In this document: piece after piece, positions 15,837 to 24,991 of the stretch
Numbering within the stretch: the first letter of the stretch is position 1
How the letters are laid out: every line of letters begins with the position of its first letter
Origin: Kitasatospora sp. MBT63
Lineage (GTDB): Bacteria > Actinomycetota > Actinomycetes > Streptomycetales > Streptomycetaceae
NCBI RefSeq assembly: GCF_000710465.2
Contig: NZ_JAIZ01000202.1
Coordinates: 1 to 50,352, forward strand
Direction: 5' to 3'
Length of the DNA: 50,352 nt
Notes under the pieces: model-generated
The model's input: only the letters and a program-made list of their open reading frames with translations
Told to the model about the DNA's origin: nothing
The model's database searches: none
Made by a program: the position numbers and the translations under genes

Positions 15837-15933
15837 CCTCGGAGGGCTTCCGATCCGCCGTGGATGGGCCGGACCCGTCCGGCCCGGTGGCGACCACAGA
15901 GGCCGCCGCGCCCCCCGCTGCGCGGCGGACGGC

Positions 15934-16173
15934 TCACCAGATCCACAGGGGCGGTGCCGGGTACGCCTGGCGGAGTGTCGGGCCGCCGTGCGCACCGTCG
16001 CGAGGCGTGGGAACGGTGGACGGTTCTGTGGGCTCCTGGCACTTGCCGCACAGGACGAGGCCTCGGCCGCCGGGGGCGACCAACGTCGCCCAGCCCATAC
16101 AGCCGTCGCAGTCGCGGGCTGCCTGAAGGTCAAGGGACTGCCCGACGACGGTGCCCTGGTGGAACTGGTTCAC
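15934..16173 (-). CDS. Small zinc-ribbon protein
   Basis: A 79-aa protein with two CxxC pairs, CDGC and CGKC, about 15 residues apart, giving a four-cysteine zinc ribbon. The start GTG 16173 follows GGAGG at 12 bases. The C-terminus ends in APPLWIW, unusually rich in aromatics. No family is recognised. It lies 54 bases downstream of the enoyl-CoA hydratase gene on the same strand and may be the last gene of that transcript. It could be a small nucleic-acid or protein-binding factor. Confidence 0.7.
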   Translation of the reverse strand: MNQFHQGTVVGQSLDLQAARDCDGCMGWATLVAPGGRGLVLCGKCQEPTEPSTVPTPRDGAHGGPTLRQAYPAPPLWIW

Positions 16174-16227
16174 GGCATGCCCTCCATGTGGTCGGCGGCA
16201 TGGTGCCCGCCGTGGCCGAGTCTCTTC

Positions 16228-16962
16228 TCACCGCTGGGCGAAGACGCTGGTGGTGATGGTCCCGTCGAACAGGCGGTGCTCCAGTGCGAGGCCTTCGGCC
16301 AGGGGGAGCGCGCGTCCGTCCAGGACGGCCCGCTTCGCGGCGAACAGGGCGGGAGCCGGATTGCGGGTCAGGTCGGCGCACCAGTCCGCGGCCCGCAGGG
16401 CGAATCCACCGCTCGGCAGGACCGCGTTGACGATGCCCAGCCGATGCGCCTCCTCTGCCGTGACCGCTCGTCCGGTGAGGATGAGGTCGGCGGCCGGGCC
16501 GTTGCCGATCAGCCGGGGGAGGCGCTGGGTCCCGCCGCCGCCCGGAATGATGCCGTTGCGGATCTCCGGCTGGCTGAAGTGCGAACGGTCGGACGCGATG
16601 CGCAGCGTACAGGCCAGTGCCGTTTCGAGACCGCCGCCCCAGGCCTGGCCGTCGATGGCCGCCACCGTCGGCTGGGGGATCGATTCGAGCAGGCCGAGGG
16701 CGCGCGGCCAGATCTCCTCCTCCTCGGCCGTCGCCAGTCCGGCGGCCTTCCGCTGGAGGATCGACAGGTCCGCGTGCTTGATGAAGATCCCGTCGATGCC
16801 GCCGGCCAGTACGACGACGCTCGCCTCGTCCGTGCGTCCGGCCAGGTCTTCCAGGTGGGACGACAGCTCCGTCAACGACTCGAGGTCGATCTGGTTGTCC
16901 GGGAGCCGACGGAAGGTCAGCGTGGCGATCTTGTTGCGAATCTCTAGGGACCAGGAGCTCAT
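16228..16962 (-). CDS. Enoyl-CoA hydratase/isomerase family protein
   Basis: A 244-aa crotonase-fold protein. It shows the expected order: WSLEIRNKIATLTFRRLP start, the VVVLAGGIDGIFIKHADL oxyanion-loop region, the PTVAAIDGQAWGGGLETAL core with the second oxyanion glycine, and E-I-x-x-G-I-I-P-G-G-G-G-T-Q-R-L-P. The family hydrates or isomerises 2-enoyl-CoA esters; the substrate cannot be read from sequence. Catalytic glutamates are plausible at GGGLETA and QPEIRNG, so the enzyme may be active. ATG 16962 matches the usual start; the frame is open 19 codons further. It is co-transcribed with the quinone oxidoreductase gene, 78 bases upstream. Confidence 0.9.
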   Translation of the reverse strand: MSSWSLEIRNKIATLTFRRLPDNQIDLESLTELSSHLEDLAGRTDEASVVVLAGGIDGIFIKHADLSILQRKAAGLATAEEEEIWPRALGLLESIPQPTVAAIDGQAWGGGLETALACTLRIASDRSHFSQPEIRNGIIPGGGGTQRLPRLIGNGPAADLILTGRAVTAEEAHRLGIVNAVLPSGGFALRAADWCADLTRNPAPALFAAKRAVLDGRALPLAEGLALEHRLFDGTITTSVFAQR

Positions 16963-17040
16963 GCGGGTGGGGCCTTTCTTTGCGGCAGATCGTTCGAGTC
17001 GTTGAGTTTTCAGGGGCACCCGGGGTGCCGGGGCAGCGTG

Positions 17041-17979
17041 CTACGCGACCTGTATGACGATCTTCCCCCGCGCCCGCCGCGACGCGCTGAACAGGAGAGC
17101 GTCCTTGGTACGGTCCAGGGAGTACCGTCGGCCGACGTACGGCTTCAGTGCGCCGACGCTGACCAGCTCCGCGATGTCCGCGAGGTGGTCGCCTTCAGGG
17201 CGCATGAAGTAGGGCTCGACCCGCAGGTCCCGTGCCGCCGCCTGTTCCAGGGTGGCCGGAGCGAGGGGAAGCACGGACAGCAGCAGCCCGCCGGGCTTGA
17301 TGACGGCGAGGGACTGCTCCTGGGTCTGTCCGCCCACCGTGTCGAGGACGACGTCGAAGTCGGCTCCGGTCTCCGCGAGGTTCTGGCTGCGGTAGTCGAT
17401 CACCTCGTCGGCCCCGTGGTCGAGGGCCTGCTGCACGCTGTCGGCGGAGACGGTGGTGGCGACGGTGGCTCCCCGCTGCTTGGCCAGCTGAATGGCCAGT
17501 GAGCCCACCCCGCCTGCTCCGGCGTGGACCAGTACCCGGTCCCCGGCGTTCACCTCGGCCCTCTCGACCAGCCCTTGCCAGGCGGTCAACGCGGCGAGCG
17601 GGAGGGAGGCGGCTTCCTCGAAGGTGGTGTCGTGGGGCATCAGGGCGACATAGGACTCGGGAACGGCCACGTACTGGGCGAAGGTCCCGGGGCGGCGCGG
17701 ATCCACCCGGGTGAAGACCTCGTCCCCGACGGCGAAGCGGACGACGTCCTCTCCGACCTCGACGACGACGCCCGAGGCGTCGTTCCCGAGAATCATGGGC
17801 AAGGGCATGTCCATGAGGCCACGCATCGCCCCGGACGCGACGATGTAGTCGATCGGATTGACGCCGGCCGAGTGGACCTCGATCAGTACGTCATGAGGGC
17901 GGACGGGGGGTGCCGGCTGCTCGCCGACCTCGACCACGTCCTCGATGGGACCGTACTGTTGGATAAATGCTGCCTTCAC
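17041..17979 (-). CDS. NADPH-dependent quinone oxidoreductase (MDR family)
   Basis: A 312-aa zinc-independent medium-chain reductase. The sequence has the N-terminal GroES-like part (VLIEVHSAGVNPIDY, MILGNDASGVVVEVG), the Rossmann motif VHAGAGGVGSLAIQLAKQ binding NADPH, and the C-terminal RARGKIVIQV typical of this family. These enzymes reduce quinones or activated alkenes and often sit under stress-responsive repressors. ATG 17979 is the natural start. Forty-five bases upstream lies a TetR-type palindrome (18024-18043), so repression in the absence of a small-molecule ligand is likely. It is the first gene of the operon with the enoyl-CoA hydratase. Confidence 0.93.
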   Translation of the reverse strand: MKAAFIQQYGPIEDVVEVGEQPAPPVRPHDVLIEVHSAGVNPIDYIVASGAMRGLMDMPLPMILGNDASGVVVEVGEDVVRFAVGDEVFTRVDPRRPGTFAQYVAVPESYVALMPHDTTFEEAASLPLAALTAWQGLVERAEVNAGDRVLVHAGAGGVGSLAIQLAKQRGATVATTVSADSVQQALDHGADEVIDYRSQNLAETGADFDVVLDTVGGQTQEQSLAVIKPGGLLLSVLPLAPATLEQAAARDLRVEPYFMRPEGDHLADIAELVSVGALKPYVGRRYSLDRTKDALLFSASRRARGKIVIQVA

Positions 17980-18023
17980 TTCTTGCGATCTCCTCGCCTC
18001 GGCCGTTCCACTTCTCGAAGAAG

Positions 18024-18043
18024 TAGACAGAACGGTCTGTCTA
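18024..18043. promoter_or_regulatory. TetR-type operator palindrome
   Basis: Eight-base arms TAGACAGA and TCTGTCTA flank ACGG, a perfect inverted repeat in the arms. TAGACAGA...TCTGTCTA is a well-known operator class bound by TetR-family repressors. It lies 45 bases before the oxidoreductase start, where it would overlap the promoter. No TetR gene is present within several kilobases on either side. Confidence 0.75.
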
Positions 18044-18051
18044 TCTCTGGA

Positions 18052-18260
18052 CTGTAGCAGTCAGCCAGCCCGGTTGGAAGTGGTGTAGACCGTGAGCTGC
18101 AAATTCCGGCTCATGCGGCAGAGTTGAAGTAGATCGTAACCGTTCAACGCCTGAGAGTGACAATCCTTTCTGGGCGTAGGTGAACGGTGTGATCTTGAAA
18201 TGTATTTAAGTATTGAACGAACGTGGGGGAGTGCATGACAGGTCGGCGTCCGGGAACGGA
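18052..18260. other. Gene-poor spacer
   Basis: Between the oxidoreductase promoter and the PI-PLC terminator I see no coding bias. The stretch is slightly AT-richer (for example tattgaacgaacg near 18211), consistent with noncoding DNA between units. Confidence 0.5.
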
Positions 18261-18292
18261 CTCGGGGCCCGGGTCGTGACCCGGGCCCCGAG
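18261..18292 (-). terminator. Strong hairpin terminator after PI-PLC-like gene
   Basis: A perfect 14-bp GC-rich stem (18261-18274 and 18279-18292) closes on a 4-base loop, 31 bases downstream of the PI-PLC-like stop. The stem strength and lack of T-tract fit a Streptomyces terminator. Confidence 0.8.
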
Positions 18293-18323
18293 GACTCCGC
18301 CGATCACCCGATGCCGGGCACGG

Positions 18324-20354
18324 TCAGGCTGCGCTGTACGCGGTGGTCAGTACGACGCTCTGCCTGTTGGGAAGCGCGGTGATGCTGACCGGGCTCCCCG
18401 CGGTGTAGGCGGAGCCGAAGGGGCCCGCGATGGGTGCCCACCCGGTCCAGCTTCCGTCGAGGTTCCGGGCGTCGTGATAGACGAACCCGGTGACGCCGAC
18501 GGCGACGACCTGTGACGATCCGTCGGACATGCCCGCGATGCTCACGGAGGTGGCCGAGAAGATCGAGGCACCTCCGTAACCGCCCATCCGGGCGAACCCG
18601 GTGTAGGCACCGGACGCCGAACGGGCCTGGTGGTAGACCAGGTTGTCCGGACCCAGCGCGACGATCTGTGACGAGCCGTCCGGCAGCGCGGCGATCGCCA
18701 GATCGTGGGCCAGGAAGCTCTTCTCGCCGTTGAAACCGGGCACCTGGCTCCAGCCGCCCCAGGAGCCGTCGGCCTTCCGCACGCAGAGGTACACGGTCCC
18801 GTCGGCGCGGCCGATCGAGATCACCTGGGTGCTGCCGTCGGGCATCGCGGCCAGGGCGACGGCGTTGCCCGACCAGTTGCTGCCCGGGCTCTGCCCCGGA
18901 ACCGGCTGGAACCCGCCGACCGTGCCGTCGACGCGCCGGGTTTCGACGTAGACGCCGTGGTCCGGGGTGACGGCCGCGATCAGTGCGCTGCCGTCGAGCA
19001 GGCCGGTCACCGCGACGTTCGTCGGGGTCTGGGCCCCGGGCGTGTCCAGAGCCTGCCAGGCTCCCACGGCACCTGCCGTGTTCCGGGTCGCCGTCCACAA
19101 CCCGCCCGCCGTGCCGACCGCGACGATCTGCGCCCGGTTGTCGGGAAGGCCCGCGACCGCCTGGGCGTGCAGCGAGGTGACGGGAGGCCCGACGGAGGTG
19201 AACACCGACCGTCCCTCGACACCCGGCACGGCGGCGGACTGCGTCCAGGAGCCGTTCGGATTCCGGGTGGACGACCACAGCTGGTAGCGGCGCAGGACGT
19301 TGCGCTCGATGATGGTGCCGACCAACTGCCCGCCGGGCCAGTCCATCTCGATGATGCCGGTGTTGCCGGTGGTGGCGCGCAGGTAGTCCAACAGGCGCTG
19401 GTTCATGCCCTGACGGCCCATCGAGCCGCCGGCCACATCGGCGTAGGTCGCACCGAACGGGGGACAGCTGGCGGAGAGGCCGGTGGTGGCGACCGTGTTG
19501 CCCGAACCGGTCTCCAGCTGGTCCAGCCGCGCCTTGAGCAGTCCCCAGCGGGTGTCGAGGTTGCACTCGGTCCAGGAGATGTTACCCGTGTCGAGCCCGG
19601 CCAGACCGTAGGCGGGCTGGTGGGCGCCGTTGAACGACTCCAGCACGATCCGGCCCCGGACCTGGCCGAGCGTGGGGGACTGCGCCGCGGCGGTGCCGGT
19701 GACCGAAGGCGCCCAGAACAGGCCGGGGTAACGGGCGATGTAGCTCTGGAAGATCCGGGCTTCGTCGTCGAGCGTGGTGCTCGGCGGGTCGTTCACGCAC
19801 TGGCCGATGGTCTCGGGCCCCGACCCGCACTCCCCGGCCAGCTTCATCAGGACGGTCTCGCCCGGGTGGGCGGCCAGGAACGTCCGGGCCTTGGCCAGGA
19901 CGTCGTCGAAGTTGGCGTGCTCGTAGACGTTGGTGTGGTGGACGGCGAACGCGGTGCCGCTGTTGACGACCCGCACCCGGATGTCGATGGCGCGGATGCC
20001 CGCGTTGAGCTGCGCGGTGAGGGTGTCGGCGCTGTCGCCGTGGTTCTCCTGGGTCTGCCAGTACCACGGCGCGATGCCGCCGTGGATGGCCAGGGTGTCA
20101 TGGGTGCCGGGGATCGACATCTGGCCGAGGCCGGTGGCGTCGGGCAGCTGGTTCATCCAGTCGGGGTTGCTCACGGCGGTCACGCTGTTGAACGACCCCG
20201 AGGAGTAACTCGGGGCCCAGGGAAGGTCGGCGGCGGAGGACGGCGCGGTGGGGATCAGGCCCAGCGCCACCACCGTGCCGACCGCGACGAGCGGCCGGAC
20301 CAGCCGTCGAAGGGGACGTGCGGTGAGTCGGTTCTGCGAAGGGGGGGCAGCCAC
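18324..20354 (-). CDS. Secreted PI-PLC-like phospholipase with C-terminal propeller
   Basis: A 676-aa exported protein. A signal peptide covers about residues 1-42 (basic start, hydrophobic LVAVGTVVALGLIP, APSSAA cleavage region). Next is a PI-PLC X-type domain (about 60-340) with both catalytic His contexts, SIPGTHDT and VHHTNVYE, plus AIDIRVRV. This fold cleaves phosphoinositide or phosphatidylinositol headgroups. From about residue 350 onward at least five repeats of about 55-60 residues share the form A-x-A-x-P-D-G-S-x-Q-V/I-x-x-x-G...V-Y...R (for example AALPDGSSQIVALG, AGMSDGSSQVVAVG), suggesting a lectin-like beta-propeller that would bind surface glycans. GTG 20354 has AAGGAG at ideal spacing. 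Confidence 0.9.
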   Translation of the reverse strand: MAAPPSQNRLTARPLRRLVRPLVAVGTVVALGLIPTAPSSAADLPWAPSYSSGSFNSVTAVSNPDWMNQLPDATGLGQMSIPGTHDTLAIHGGIAPWYWQTQENHGDSADTLTAQLNAGIRAIDIRVRVVNSGTAFAVHHTNVYEHANFDDVLAKARTFLAAHPGETVLMKLAGECGSGPETIGQCVNDPPSTTLDDEARIFQSYIARYPGLFWAPSVTGTAAAQSPTLGQVRGRIVLESFNGAHQPAYGLAGLDTGNISWTECNLDTRWGLLKARLDQLETGSGNTVATTGLSASCPPFGATYADVAGGSMGRQGMNQRLLDYLRATTGNTGIIEMDWPGGQLVGTIIERNVLRRYQLWSSTRNPNGSWTQSAAVPGVEGRSVFTSVGPPVTSLHAQAVAGLPDNRAQIVAVGTAGGLWTATRNTAGAVGAWQALDTPGAQTPTNVAVTGLLDGSALIAAVTPDHGVYVETRRVDGTVGGFQPVPGQSPGSNWSGNAVALAAMPDGSTQVISIGRADGTVYLCVRKADGSWGGWSQVPGFNGEKSFLAHDLAIAALPDGSSQIVALGPDNLVYHQARSASGAYTGFARMGGYGGASIFSATSVSIAGMSDGSSQVVAVGVTGFVYHDARNLDGSWTGWAPIAGPFGSAYTAGSPVSITALPNRQSVVLTTAYSAA

Positions 20355-21365
20355 GTGAGACTCCTTACCCGATGAGGGTGAGCGGCTCCGGAATCCGGTG
20401 GGGACCGGCCGGACTGTCGTGATCGGGAGTTCGGTGGTTCGTCGGCGCCGAGCCGGATCGTTCTGATGCCGGCCCGGGGCCTGAGCCCTGGCGGCGGGCG
20501 TCGCGCCGTCCGATGCCTGTGGAGGCCGCGGCAGGGTTCACCGGGCGACGGGGAGCACGGGCGGCGATGCGTGGCGAAGAGGGACACGGCAGGGCTGATC
20601 GCGAAGTGCTGGCCCGGTTCCCGTAGCGTCCGGACGCCAGCAATGAGCATGCCAGACGAGGTGAGTCCGGAGAAGCGTTCGAGCCGTCCGTCCTGCGGGT
20701 TGCGACGACGGGCGCCGGACGCCGAGATCCGGTCGAGGCTGTGCCGCCGCACCGGAGGCCACGAACCGGACGCCATCCGGCCACGCCGAAGCCCTGACGC
20801 GCACCGTGCAGGGCGCGGCGGCAGGAACCGATGAGGCGGAACGCCCCGAACAGGACGAGCGTGGCGGAACGGGGTACGGGAGCGGGTTGTACAGGCGATT
20901 CAGATCGTTCGCATATTGAACCGGAAATCTATGGGTCCCTGTCCGAGAGGCCGTGATCTGCAGTCGGAGTTCGGTCCGGTAGCCGGCCGTGGAGTGAACT
21001 CCTGTGCCGTTTTCGCCAGAACAAGCCGAATCGCATGGAAAGCTTCGGACCCGGCGATGCCGGGCGGTGCTGCTCCGCTCCGGGCGTCCGTGAGGGTTAC
21101 GCACAGGTGATGCTGGAACAGGGGATCGGTGGGGCCGGAAAATTCATTCTGGGTGGAGCCGAGCCGGCCAGGGTCTGTCGGAGTGGGCTGGGACCCTATG
21201 CTGATCTCAAGTCCCCCCTGGCGGCACTCAGTGCGCTCTCCGATTACAAGGTCGGGGAACCGCGGATCCTCATCCTGCATGGAAATATGGAACAGAAATG
21301 GCGGGAAGCCTGGCAGTGGGGGAGTGGTTCAAATCTGCCTCGGAAAGGTTCACGGGGGAGCCCGA
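20355..21365. other. One-kilobase gene-free interval
   Basis: No frame in this 1,011-base stretch has coding bias or recognisable protein features. Open frames exist on both strands but overlap each other and have mixed third positions. GC content dips around 20,884-21,310. It should hold the promoter of the PI-PLC-like gene; it may also hold decayed sequence or an unseen small RNA. Confidence 0.5.
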
Positions 21366-23537
21366 TCAAGACTCCTGCCGGTACCGGACCCGTGAAAGGC
21401 GTTCGATGCAGGGCTGCATCGCCGTGAGGAGCTCGATGACGGGGCCGTGCTCACGGATCGTCCTGCGGACGGGAGTGTCCTCCTGCCGATGCGCCGGCAG
21501 CTCGCGCGTGCGCTGGGCGTGCAGCCGGTCGAGGTGCAGCCGCATGACGTCGAGGGCATCGGTCAGGGCTGCCACGTGTCCGGCCCGCTCCTCGGGCCGG
21601 GCCGCGGTCAGGGCCGCGGGAGCGTGCACACGGTAGTCGTCGAGGCCGGGCACGAGCGCCGCCCGCCGGGTGCCGTGCGCCGTGAGGGCGGTCAGGCGTG
21701 CCATGAGCGTGGCCAGGGTCTCGACGGCGGCCGAGACCTCCGCCACCGCCGCGGGGTCGTGCGCCGGCTCCCGCCGTGCCCGCCGCAGTGACGTCTCGGC
21801 CTCGGCCAGGACGCCTTCGGCCCGGCGGCGTGCCTGATCGGCGGACGGATCGCGGGAACGGCCCAGCTCTTCCACCACCGCGCCCAGGTAGGAGGCGACC
21901 GCCCGTGTCGCCTCGGCGGCCCGTGCGCCGAGCCGGTCGTGTTCCCAGTCGGGCCACAGCAGATAGCCGCCGACGAGCGCTGCCGTGCTGCCGAGGACGG
22001 TCATGGCGATCCGCTCCAGGGCAGATCCCCAGTCACCGGGCTGCGCCACGTCACCGATCAGCAGTACCAAGGGGGTGCCGAAGACGACCCAGAACGCGTA
22101 GTTGACGGGTCTGAGGGCGAAGCCCGCACTGATCACGACGAACAGTACGACCGCGAGGACCGCGGGTTCCTCGACTCCCGCGATGAGCAGCGCGGCGCAG
22201 GTTCCACCGATCACGGTGCCGGTGATGCGCTGGCCGGCGCGTTCGACGGTGGCGCCGTACTGGGGCCGCAGAACTCTCAGGACGGCGAGGCTCGCCCACT
22301 CGCCGTGCGGCAGGCGGGCCGCCCAGACCAGGGTGAAGACGGAGGTGCAGACGGCGGTGACGCGCAGTGCGTGGCGGAAGGTGGAGGAGCCGGGCGTCAT
22401 GGCCGTCCGCAGGCGGGCCGCGTCGAAGCGGTCCTGCCGGGCGGGACCGGGGTGGAGCCGGGCGGGAGCCGCGTGGCGCAGGGCGAGGGCCTGACGGTGC
22501 GCGGTGTCGGCGGCGGCGCGGATGCGGTCCAGCAGCCGGCGTTGGCGTCCGGCCCTGGCCGCCTCGGCGTAGGGCCCTCGTCCGGTGGTCGCGTCGGAGC
22601 GCAGGTCGTCGCAGGCGAGGACGAACGCCGTCATCGAGTCGGCCGAGCCCGGTGGCGGGGCCACTGCGCGGCGGGGGTGGGTGAGCAGACCGGCAACGGT
22701 CGCGCTCCGTTCGGCCAGGGCCTCGGTGGCCGTGGTGAAGGCACCGATGACGGCCCGGGGCGGGGCGCCGGTGGCGGCGAGCGCGGCGGTCAGATCGACC
22801 AGTGCGGATGCCTGGCGCAGCAGCGGTTCCAAGGTGTGGGCCAGCTGTTCGTCGCCGCCGGGGCCGCGCAGGTCCCGGACGGCCTGTTCGGCACGGCGCA
22901 GCGCGGTGACCGAGGCGTGTCCGTGGCCGGCGCCGGTCTCATCGCTGCCGACGGCGAGCCGGGCCAGGTGACGGCTGACTTCCAGGTAGGGCCGGGCGGC
23001 GGTGGCCAGGACGCCGCGCAGGCGGGGTGCGGGGGTGAGCAGGCCGGTGGCGGCGGCGTACCAGAGTCCGCCGGCCAGGACGAGGAGCGCCGCCCGCGAG
23101 GCGCCGGACGTGCCCGAGGCACTCTGCCCGGCTCCGGCGAGCAGGGCCGTCGCCGGCATGGTGCCAAGGCGGGTCACCGTCCCGTGGACCGCAGGCCCCA
23201 TCGCGGCGAGGAAGACCAGCACCGCCAGCAGGGCCAGCGCGAGGGGGAACAGGCCGGTCACCAGTTCCCCGACCCCGAAGGCGAGCGCGTTGACCGCACC
23301 GGCCACGACCAGCCCGGTGGTCCGTTGCCGGCGGGGGCCGCCCTTGTTGGTGAAAGCCGCCACATAGGCGCCCAGGCACGCCAGCGCGCCCGCCTCGGAG
23401 TCACCGGCCGCCACGCCCGCCAGCAGGGGAAACCCGACGGCCACCCCGTTGACCAGTCCCGCGACGGCCGCGGGCCGGCTGCCCGGAGCCGGTGTGAACG
23501 GAGCGGGCAGCCGGGCCCCGCCGCGGTGGCCGGTCAA
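21366..23537 (-). CDS. FUSC-family membrane protein (aromatic-acid exporter-like)
   Basis: A 723-aa membrane protein of the FUSC/YccS-like class. The N-terminal half has about six hydrophobic helices starting at VNGVAVGFPLLAGVAAG, then a long cytoplasmic helical segment. A second helix bundle starts near HALRVTAVCTSVFTLVWA and contains LRPQYGATVERAGQRITGTVIGG, the family signature around the pore-lining region. A C-terminal helical cytoplasmic domain follows. Such proteins export aromatic acids or act in stress tolerance. The start TTG 23537 overlaps the stop of the PEBP gene (TTGA), so the two proteins are coupled. Confidence 0.88.
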   Translation of the reverse strand: MTGHRGGARLPAPFTPAPGSRPAAVAGLVNGVAVGFPLLAGVAAGDSEAGALACLGAYVAAFTNKGGPRRQRTTGLVVAGAVNALAFGVGELVTGLFPLALALLAVLVFLAAMGPAVHGTVTRLGTMPATALLAGAGQSASGTSGASRAALLVLAGGLWYAAATGLLTPAPRLRGVLATAARPYLEVSRHLARLAVGSDETGAGHGHASVTALRRAEQAVRDLRGPGGDEQLAHTLEPLLRQASALVDLTAALAATGAPPRAVIGAFTTATEALAERSATVAGLLTHPRRAVAPPPGSADSMTAFVLACDDLRSDATTGRGPYAEAARAGRQRRLLDRIRAAADTAHRQALALRHAAPARLHPGPARQDRFDAARLRTAMTPGSSTFRHALRVTAVCTSVFTLVWAARLPHGEWASLAVLRVLRPQYGATVERAGQRITGTVIGGTCAALLIAGVEEPAVLAVVLFVVISAGFALRPVNYAFWVVFGTPLVLLIGDVAQPGDWGSALERIAMTVLGSTAALVGGYLLWPDWEHDRLGARAAEATRAVASYLGAVVEELGRSRDPSADQARRRAEGVLAEAETSLRRARREPAHDPAAVAEVSAAVETLATLMARLTALTAHGTRRAALVPGLDDYRVHAPAALTAARPEERAGHVAALTDALDVMRLHLDRLHAQRTRELPAHRQEDTPVRRTIREHGPVIELLTAMQPCIERLSRVRYRQES

Positions 23538-23995
23538 TCCCGCTGGTACCGGCCCATCAGGACGGCCTTCGCCAGTACGTGGTCCTCGACCGCCCGTTCC
23601 AGTTCCGCGCGCCCCGCGGAGGGCGGCAGGTCCAGGCCGGTGTCGAGGGCGTAGAGGGTGAAGTAGTAGCGGTGAGGGCCGTCACCGGGCGGTGGTGCCG
23701 GTCCGATCCAGGTGTTGGTACCCCTGGAGGTGATCCCCACCACTCCGGCCTGCCCGCTGTCCGTCCCGGACATGCGGCGCTGTCCTGCCGGGATGTTCCA
23801 CACCACCCAGTGGTCGAAATTCCCGTCCGGCCGCCGGTCCCGGGGTACATCGGGATCGTGCACCACCAGAGCCAGACTCGCGGCCGCGGTGGGCACGGCG
23901 TCGAACTCCAGCGGCACCAGGGACTCGCCACCGTCGATGGAGTGCTCGACGGGGATCCACCCGCCGTCATCGAAGGAGGGGCTCGAAATCCTCAT
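23534..23995 (-). CDS. PEBP-family (YbhB/YbcL-like) protein
   Basis: A 153-aa protein of the phosphatidylethanolamine-binding family, bacterial YbhB type. The motifs are LALVVHDPDVP (anion-pocket D-P-D), FDHWVVWNIPA, and GPHRYYFTLYALD (the G-P-x-H/R-R-Y-x-F-x-x-Y-A-L-D signature). Their function in bacteria is little known; they may bind small anionic ligands or modulate proteins. ATG 23995 has GGGAGAG nine bases upstream; a GTG six codons earlier is less likely. It overlaps the FUSC exporter gene by four bases, pointing to a shared job. Confidence 0.9.
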   Translation of the reverse strand: MRISSPSFDDGGWIPVEHSIDGGESLVPLEFDAVPTAAASLALVVHDPDVPRDRRPDGNFDHWVVWNIPAGQRRMSGTDSGQAGVVGITSRGTNTWIGPAPPPGDGPHRYYFTLYALDTGLDLPPSAGRAELERAVEDHVLAKAVLMGRYQRD

Positions 23996-24040
23996 ACCGT
24001 CATGCTCTCCCACGAGGGGCCCGGGGCAGGCAACGGCGCC

Positions 24041-24451
24041 CTAGAACGCGACGAAGTCGTGGTAGCTCGCTCCTGCCATCAGCCGGGCGAGTTCCTCGTC
24101 CACGTAGAACCTCTCGCCTTTCAGGAGCCGCCCTTCCCGGGTGAGGACGACCATGATGCGGTAGACCTTCGAGTCGTACGGCGGCTTCAGCCTCAGGTCG
24201 TACTCCATGCAGGCGCTCTGCGCATCCCAGCACTCGCCGACGGGGGTGTGGGATTCGATCAGTGGGAAGAAGTTGTCGAAGTGCTCGCGGTAGAACCGTT
24301 CGACCTTTTCCCTGCCCTCCAGCCTCAGCCGGGCCGGGTGGAACTCGTAGACGGGGCGCCCGACGAGGGTGGCGAGAGTCCCCTCCAGATCGAGAGCGGT
24401 CTCCCGGTCGGAGTGGAGTCTTACGAGTTCGCGCATGTCGTCTGCCGACAT
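24041..24451 (-). CDS. SnoaL-like/NTF2-fold protein
   Basis: A 136-aa protein with the SnoaL/NTF2-like layout: N-terminal helices (MRELVRLHSDRETALDLEGTL), then REKVERFYREHFDNFF, and curved-sheet strands (VYRIMVVLTREGRLLKGERFYVD). Family members include polyketide cyclases, isomerases and ester hydrolases as well as binding proteins; no catalytic signature allows a choice. ATG 24451 has AAAGG at 12 bases. It is 45 bases from the PEBP gene and on the same strand, so it could head that operon. Confidence 0.8.
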   Translation of the reverse strand: MSADDMRELVRLHSDRETALDLEGTLATLVGRPVYEFHPARLRLEGREKVERFYREHFDNFFPLIESHTPVGECWDAQSACMEYDLRLKPPYDSKVYRIMVVLTREGRLLKGERFYVDEELARLMAGASYHDFVAF

Positions 24452-24991
24452 CTGTTCTGGCCTTTCCGCCGGATCCGACTGTATACGAGCAGGCCGTCTT
24501 TATCATAGCTGGTGTGCGGCCGGCGCCGGGTGAGAATGGGCTCCCTCGACTGCCCGTTGACTCCATTTTGGAATCTCCTTTTCCGTTCTGCGGATCGCTG
24601 CATCTCGACTTCCGGCGATGTCCGAGGCGCGCGGGGCCAGTCATAAGTTCAGTGCACGGGCGGGGGCGGAGCGGGTGTATGTGGGTGGACTTTCGCGCAG
24701 GAATACGAGGATCCGGGGGCAGGCCGGGTGACCGGGCCCGGCTGGGCCTGGGCTCCGTCGGAGTGCCCGTGGCCGTGGCCGGTTTCGCAGGTGCGATTTC
24801 TCGCCGCCGACCTCCCGGCCTTCCTCGCCGACCCCGCGAAGCGGCCCTGGAGTCCGGTGTTCGATACGCTCCGTCGCGGGAAGCCGCCCCGGCCGAACCG
24901 GCCGGCGGCGCCCCGGAGCCCATCTGCTCGTCCGGATGCGCGGCCCGCCCGTGCGCCGGTGACCGCGACCTGACCGAAGGAGACCGCTGCC
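24452..24991. other. Divergent intergenic region
   Basis: About 540 bases between the SnoaL-like gene (minus) and the VOC gene (plus). No frame has convincing coding character. A long minus frame across it runs antisense through the neighbouring phosphatase gene and is a shadow. It should contain both promoters; none stands out clearly. Confidence 0.45.

Noticed and set aside
20900..21280. 126-aa minus open frame in the gene-free interval
   Set aside because: Mixed third-position bases, no domain, no ribosome-binding site.
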